A stretch of 9,868 bases of DNA from Armatimonadota bacterium (lineage in GTDB: Bacteria; Armatimonadota; DTGP01; JAHWJO01), in assembly GCA_019348365.1 (NCBI GenBank), contig JAHWJO010000132.1:1-9868 (forward strand), written 5' to 3'. Below the pieces are notes generated by a model. It was not told the origin of the DNA. It was given only the letters and a program-made list of their open reading frames with translations, and did not search any database. Positions 6,790 through 9,868 of this stretch are shown in pieces. How positions within the stretch are numbered: position 1 is the stretch's first letter; every line of letters begins with the position of its first letter. The position numbers and the translations under genes were made by a program.

Positions 6790-6837
6790 CCACCCTATCA
6801 CTCCCTCACTTCTTCACCTTGTCACCCCATCATCCCA
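6790..6837 (+). repeat. Octamer-phased pyrimidine tract in the cyclase 5' leader (6 units)
   Basis: Six contiguous 8-base units read CCACCCTA, TCACTCCC, TCACTTCT, TCACCTTG, TCACCCCA and TCATCCCA, with consensus TCACCCNN. The preceding octamer TGCCCTTT (6782-6789) may be a decayed seventh unit. The array ends 11 bases before the ribosome site GGGAGG (6849-6854). It shares period, CACC core, strand and placement with the array before uup, but is more degenerate. The tract has almost no G, so it should be single-stranded in the mRNA. Confidence 0.65.
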
Positions 6838-6860
6838 ACCGTCCGCGAGGGAGGCGCTCC

Positions 6861-7709
6861 ATGGATTCCATGAGCCTGTTGCTGGAGCTGGCCGCTTCCG
6901 CCGTCGTGTACGACCTGGAGCAGCCCCGCACCCCGGAGATGCCGATGCACCCGTCGCACCAGCCGGGGTACGCGTACCATCTCCACCGCCGCCACGAGGA
7001 CGATTACCGGCCCGAGGAGAAAGGCCCGAGGGGCGGGGCGTCGGGCGTGATCGTCTGCAAGGAGCACGCCGGCACCCACATCGACGCGCTGTGTCACCAG
7101 TCGGAGCACCTGACGATGCATAACGGCGTCCGCGTCGGGCCAAGGGTTCAGACCTCCAGAGGCTTCCTGCAGCATGGGGTGGAGGAGATCCCGCCGCTGG
7201 TCGCTCCCGGTCTCCTCCTCGACGTGCCGCGCCTCTTCGGGGAGGATGCCCTGGAACCGGGATACGCCGTCACGGAAGCGGACCTGCGGGCGTGCTGCGA
7301 GCGGCAGGGGGTCTCGATCCGGGCCGGGGAGATCGTGCTCGTCCGCACGGGCAACGCCCGCTTCTGGGGCGACCCGGAGCGGTATCTGAAGGGGCCGGGG
7401 ATGACCGCCGGGGGGTCCCGCTGGGTGGCGGAGCAGCGTCCCCTCGCTGTCGGGGCGGACAACATGGCCTGGGATGTCATCGGGCTTTACGACGAGGAGA
7501 TCGGCAGCGACCTGCCCGGCCACCTGATCCTGCTGGTGCGCCACGGGATCTACATCCTGGAGAACCTCGATCTGGAGGCGCTCGCCGCTTCGGGGCATTC
7601 GCGCTTTCTGTTCATCTGCGCCCCATTGAAGCTCGTCGGCGCGACCGGCTCTCCGGTGCGCCCCCTCGCCCTCGTCACGGACGAGGAAGGGAAGGAGGAA
7701 ACGACATGA
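6861..7709 (+). CDS. Cyclase-family metal-dependent hydrolase (kynurenine formamidase-like)
   Basis: This 282-residue protein carries the cyclase-superfamily metal motif H-x-G-T-H-x-D at 69-75 (HAGTHID), followed by His79. In kynurenine formamidases this motif supplies the divalent-metal ligands. It also has LLLDVPRLFG (118-127), EIVLVRTGN (157-165) with the usual strand-plus-Arg/Thr pattern, and a region around GADNMAWDV (198-206). Members hydrolyse cyclic or acyl amides and esters, such as N-formylkynurenine, or isatin in isatin hydrolase. The length is somewhat more than KynB proteins (about 210), and the 'alpha-amino' specificity cannot be assumed, so the kyn label is withheld. The start is ATG 6861, with GGGAGG 6 bases upstream; the open frame upstream is repeat DNA. 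The stop overlaps the next gene's ATG (ATGA), so the two are translationally coupled. The product probably acts in the same pathway as the dehydrogenase. Confidence 0.88.
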   Translation: MDSMSLLLELAASAVVYDLEQPRTPEMPMHPSHQPGYAYHLHRRHEDDYRPEEKGPRGGASGVIVCKEHAGTHIDALCHQSEHLTMHNGVRVGPRVQTSRGFLQHGVEEIPPLVAPGLLLDVPRLFGEDALEPGYAVTEADLRACCERQGVSIRAGEIVLVRTGNARFWGDPERYLKGPGMTAGGSRWVAEQRPLAVGADNMAWDVIGLYDEEIGSDLPGHLILLVRHGIYILENLDLEALAASGHSRFLFICAPLKLVGATGSPVRPLALVTDEEGKEETT

Positions 7710-8650
7710 GCATCGTGATCTGGCCGCCCGTCTCCGCCGAGTGGATCGCGGCGATCCGCGATGCGGCGGGGGAGCGGGAAGTGGCTGCTCCGCAATCGGA
7801 AGCCGAAGCCGGGGAGGCCGCGCGGGAGGCCGAGGGATGGATCGGCCGCCTCACGCCGGAGATGCTGGCAGCCGCGCCGCGCCTCCGCTGGCTCCAGGCC
7901 ACCTCGATCAGCCTGGAAGGCGTCGTCTTCCCGGAACTGGCCGATCATCCGGTGACGCTCACGCACCTCAGGCACATCTACGACGATCACATTGCGAACC
8001 ACGTCCTCGCGCTACTGCTGGCCCACTGTCGCGGGCTGCCCCGGCTGATCCGGCGGCAGGCGGAGCGCAAATGGTCCCCCGGCGACGCGGCGGGGCTGGA
8101 CCCGTCGGCAATGACGGTCCTCATCCTTGGGCTGGGCGGGATCGGCTCGGAGTTCGCGCGGCGGGTGTCGGTCCTGGGCGCGAGGGTCGTCGGGCTTGAC
8201 CCGCGCGTGGAGGCTCCTCCGCCGGGGGTGGATGAACTGGACCGCCCCGAACGGCTGGCCGACCGGCTCCCGGAGGCCGATGTGGTGGCGGTCTGCGCCC
8301 CGCTCACGCCCGAGACCATGGGGCTGTTCGACGAGGCGATGTTCCGGCGGATGAAGCCGGCGGCCTATTTCATCAACATCGGGCGGGGAAAGATCGTCCG
8401 CCTCGCCGCGCTGGAGCGCGCGCTGGAGGAGGGATGGATCGCCGGGGCGGGCCTCGACGTGTTCGAGGAGGAGCCGCTGCCCCCCGACAGCCCGCTGTGG
8501 GGGAGGGAGGACGTGATCCTCACGCCGCACGTCGCGGGGAAGGGGCCGGGGACGGAGGCGCGCCGCCTGCGTGTCATCGTCGAGAACGTAAAGCGGTTCG
8601 TCTCCGGGAAGCCGCTGTTGTACGTCGCGGACAAGAGGCAGTGGTACTGA
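7706..8650 (+). CDS. D-isomer-specific 2-hydroxyacid dehydrogenase (NAD(P)-dependent)
   Basis: This 314-residue protein is a normal length for the family. The N-terminal substrate domain ends in a segment of family type, IYDDHIANHVLALLLAHCRG (91-110). The Rossmann domain has GLGGIG (142-147) with Asp165 after the second strand, which favours NAD. The family active-site residues are present: Arg227 in NIGRGKIV, the Glu254-256 cluster in DVFEEEPLP, and His275 in LTPHVAG. It should interconvert a 2-oxo acid and a D-2-hydroxy acid, the glyoxylate/hydroxypyruvate reductase or phosphoglycerate dehydrogenase type of chemistry; the substrate is unknown. The start ATG overlaps the cyclase stop, and AAGGAGG lies upstream inside the cyclase gene. 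The last 24 codons plus the stop recur, about 80% identical over 75 bases, at 9308-9382. Confidence 0.93.
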   Translation: MSIVIWPPVSAEWIAAIRDAAGEREVAAPQSEAEAGEAAREAEGWIGRLTPEMLAAAPRLRWLQATSISLEGVVFPELADHPVTLTHLRHIYDDHIANHVLALLLAHCRGLPRLIRRQAERKWSPGDAAGLDPSAMTVLILGLGGIGSEFARRVSVLGARVVGLDPRVEAPPPGVDELDRPERLADRLPEADVVAVCAPLTPETMGLFDEAMFRRMKPAAYFINIGRGKIVRLAALERALEEGWIAGAGLDVFEEEPLPPDSPLWGREDVILTPHVAGKGPGTEARRLRVIVENVKRFVSGKPLLYVADKRQWY

Positions 8651-8751
8651 TGGCAACATTCAAACGGCGGCAAGGGAGTCTCTAAGATTGGTTGGATGAA
8701 TATTCTAAAATATGGGAGTGCCCTATCGAATGCATTTTTTGTGAGGCAAAG

Positions 8752-9237
8752 ATGATTAAGAAGATATCGAATGAGAAATGGCAGCAGTTTCTTTCCTTTG
8801 ATCGTTTCTATGAGCCTGACAGTCCTGACGATAAGGAACACCTCTACGTCAAGGGCAGTGTCTTTCATGGATTTTCATACATCCATGCAGATTCCATTCT
8901 TGAACAGATAAAAGATTGGCTCACCAGTAGGAGTGAAGAATCGGTTTACTATTTCATAACACAGTCCGTAGAGAATGAAGAAGCTCCCTGTTACGAGATC
9001 TCCATTGATGACATCCAGGCCGATGTTTTAAGCGAACTGTGTGATAGCTTTGAAAGTGTGCTCGTGGGCAAAGATTTCAAATGGGCGCTCTCTTTTGATC
9101 ATGAAAGCTATTTGCACGTATCCGGGTCTGAAGAGTTATCCAATGAATTACTTTCTCTGTTGCTCCCCTTTCGCGCCAACAAGGAAAATGAGAATCCTGC
9201 TTTGAGGCTATCAACACGTCTGATGAATGACGTATAA
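8752..9237 (+). CDS. Hypothetical acidic protein, orphan, low GC
   Basis: I do not recognise a named family. From the ATG at 8752 the product is 161 residues. GTGAGG (8741-8746) lies 5 bases upstream, which favours this start over the in-frame TTG at 8692 that lacks a good ribosome site. The protein is acidic, soluble and without signal or membrane segments. It starts with a lysine-rich helix (MIKKISNEKWQQFLSF). A middle part alternates strands and helices, and residues near the C-terminus, KWALSFDHESYLHVSGSEEL, resemble the strand-turn-strand pattern seen in several bacterial immunity-protein families; this is only an impression. GC is visibly lower than in the dehydrogenase upstream, with A/T-ending codons, which suggests acquired DNA. 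It sits between the intact dehydrogenase 3' end and a decayed copy of that end. No toxin partner is visible. Confidence 0.8.
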   Translation: MIKKISNEKWQQFLSFDRFYEPDSPDDKEHLYVKGSVFHGFSYIHADSILEQIKDWLTSRSEESVYYFITQSVENEEAPCYEISIDDIQADVLSELCDSFESVLVGKDFKWALSFDHESYLHVSGSEELSNELLSLLLPFRANKENENPALRLSTRLMNDV

Positions 9238-9292
9238 CTTCAGTACAGTCTTTTCACTTCCCCTGCCGGAACTCGCGTCGGAACCACTCCAC

Positions 9293-9382
9293 TGCCGCCT
9301 TGCGGGGATCGTCGAGAATATGAAGCGGTTCGTCTCAGGGGAGCTGCTGCTGTACGTGGTGGGTAAGGCTCAGTGGCACTGA
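9293..9382 (+). pseudogene. Fragment of a D-2-hydroxyacid dehydrogenase gene (duplicated 3' end)
   Basis: The frame at 9308-9382 reads IVENMKRFVSGELLLYV, then GKAQWH and a TGA. It aligns without gaps to the last codons of the intact dehydrogenase (8576-8650, IVENVKRFVSGKPLLYV ... QWY). 60 of 75 bases and 17 of 24 residues match, and the same stop position is kept. Weaker ungapped similarity extends 15 bases upstream to 9293. There is no start codon, ribosome site or catalytic domain, so it is a non-functional relic. The divergence shows it is not a recent exact duplication; it came either from an old tandem copy or from a paralogue brought in with the orphan gene. Confidence 0.85.
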
Positions 9383-9425
9383 CCGGAAGAAATTCAGAGT
9401 ATCCTTTATTTGATTGGAGGTGAAA

Positions 9426-9722
9426 ATGGATAGTTCAGAATTGAATTTTAAGACAGGGGAAATTATTCGATTCAAACATAATCCTTTTGGTGAAGAAGGG
9501 GAAGCTATCGGAGTGATATGGGCGCTCTATCCTGAAATGGGATACTATGACATTGAAATCTATACGTTTGATGACAGTGGACCCGTGGCAAACACCTTCG
9601 AGGAGAATGAAATAGAAAAATTGTCTATAGTGGATAAAAATGGATGTTTACTGAAGCTTACAGATGAGCAGCGAATCCGTCTGCTTGAAGCGGCACGCCG
9701 CTACAGCTTGGATGACTCATAG
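9426..9722 (+). CDS. Hypothetical small acidic protein, possibly SH3-like barrel
   Basis: This 98-residue product starts at ATG 9426, with GGAGG (9416-9420) 5 bases upstream. I do not recognise the family with confidence. The first two thirds alternate short beta strands and turns: FKTGEIIRFKHNPFG, AIGVIWALYPEMGYYDIEIY, then ENEIEKL. That is the pattern of small SH3-like/KOW-type domains that open with 'F-x-x-G-(D/E)-x-(V/I)'. The C-terminal LTDEQRIRLLEAARRYS is one amphipathic helix. No signal or membrane segment is present. Codon use is AT-richer than in the metabolic genes, like the orphan at 8752-9237, so both probably belong to one acquired accessory segment. It lies 43 bases after the dehydrogenase relic. 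Confidence 0.82.
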   Translation: MDSSELNFKTGEIIRFKHNPFGEEGEAIGVIWALYPEMGYYDIEIYTFDDSGPVANTFEENEIEKLSIVDKNGCLLKLTDEQRIRLLEAARRYSLDDS

Positions 9723-9851
9723 AGCGGCTCGCCTAAGAGGAAGAATACAAGCAAAATAACAATCAGAGACAGCATATAAATTCTAACTTCAACTCATAGC
9801 AGAAATCCGTTGAATAGTAATTGATTAGCCGGTAAGAGATCAGGGAGAGGA
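9723..9851. other. AT-rich intergenic region
   Basis: No open frame, hairpin terminator or clear repeat is visible here. A weak sigma-70-like arrangement, TTGAAT then 17 bases then TAAGAG, lies shortly before the possible gene start at the right edge, but the match is poor and may be chance. Confidence 0.3.
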
Positions 9852-9868
9852 ATGAGCAAACTGCCTGG
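9852..9868 (+). CDS. Possible start of a further gene, cut by the window edge
   Basis: An ATG at 9852 follows a purine-rich ribosome-type sequence (GGGAGAGG, 9843-9850) and begins M-S-K-L-P. Only five complete codons are inside the window, so neither product nor reality of the gene can be confirmed. The spacing is acceptable only if the GGAG within the sequence is the paired part. Confidence 0.4.

Noticed and set aside
8650..8685. Eleven-codon frame MATFKRRQGSL overlapping the dehydrogenase stop
   Set aside because: Too short, with no ribosome site of its own and no sign of conservation; the ATG-stop overlap is probably chance.
8692..8751. TTG start giving 20 more residues on the orphan at 8752
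   Set aside because: No ribosome site precedes the TTG, whereas GTGAGG is correctly spaced from the ATG at 8752.
324..9000. Many long open frames antisense to or overlapping the metabolic genes
   Set aside because: They arise from the high GC content and few stop codons. Their translations are Arg/Pro/Gly-rich, without motifs, while the opposite frames carry complete catalytic motifs.
9248..9325. Minus-strand peptide DDPRKAAVEWFRREFRQGK followed by a stop
   Set aside because: It looks like a protein C-terminus, but a stop lies a few codons upstream, there is no start, and it overlaps the dehydrogenase relic antisense. It could be another gene remnant, but the support is too thin to annotate.

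Overview
The window looks like chromosomal DNA from a GC-rich bacterium that uses Shine-Dalgarno initiation. It carries a dockerin-type secreted protein, a Tat-exported Gfo/Idh/MocA oxidoreductase and a set of sugar or hydroxy-acid enzymes. That mix is common in Armatimonadota, Planctomycetota and related uncultured bacteria. This placement is inference from gene content only; there is no rRNA or marker gene to fix the phylum. No tRNA, rRNA, CRISPR array, integrase or transposase gene was found.

Layout. (i) 1-1712: the 3' end of a gene for a dockerin-bearing protein (+) converges on a Tat-exported Gfo/Idh/MocA-family dehydrogenase (-), and a strong bidirectional terminator lies between them. 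(ii) 1713-2647: a divergent intergenic region with two small hairpins, then an orphan gene of lower GC. (iii) 2831-5584: an octamer-repeat leader, the ABC-F ATPase gene uup, and an aldo/keto reductase. (iv) 5609-6758: two inverted copies of a complex palindromic repeat element that bracket one xylose-isomerase-like TIM-barrel gene. (v) 6790-8650: a second octamer-repeat leader, then a cyclase-family hydrolase and a D-2-hydroxyacid dehydrogenase joined by an ATGA overlap, a tightly coupled two-gene operon. (vi) 8651-9868: an AT-richer accessory stretch with two small orphan genes, separated by a decayed second copy of the dehydrogenase 3' end, and the start of one more possible gene at the right edge.

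How the genes may work together. The Gfo/Idh/MocA enzyme, aldo/keto reductase, TIM-barrel isomerase/epimerase, cyclase and 2-hydroxyacid dehydrogenase are all enzyme types that isomerise, reduce or open sugars, lactones and hydroxy acids. Together they suggest carbohydrate or sugar-acid catabolism, but only the cyclase-dehydrogenase pair is clearly co-translated.

The three items most worth following are: the repeat element at 5609-5792 and 6615-6758, whose arms vary between copies by compensating changes and whose second copy supplies the stop codon of a gene; the 8-nt phased ACCC-type tracts just upstream of the ribosome-binding sites of two unrelated genes; and the partial duplication of the dehydrogenase 3' end around an orphan gene.
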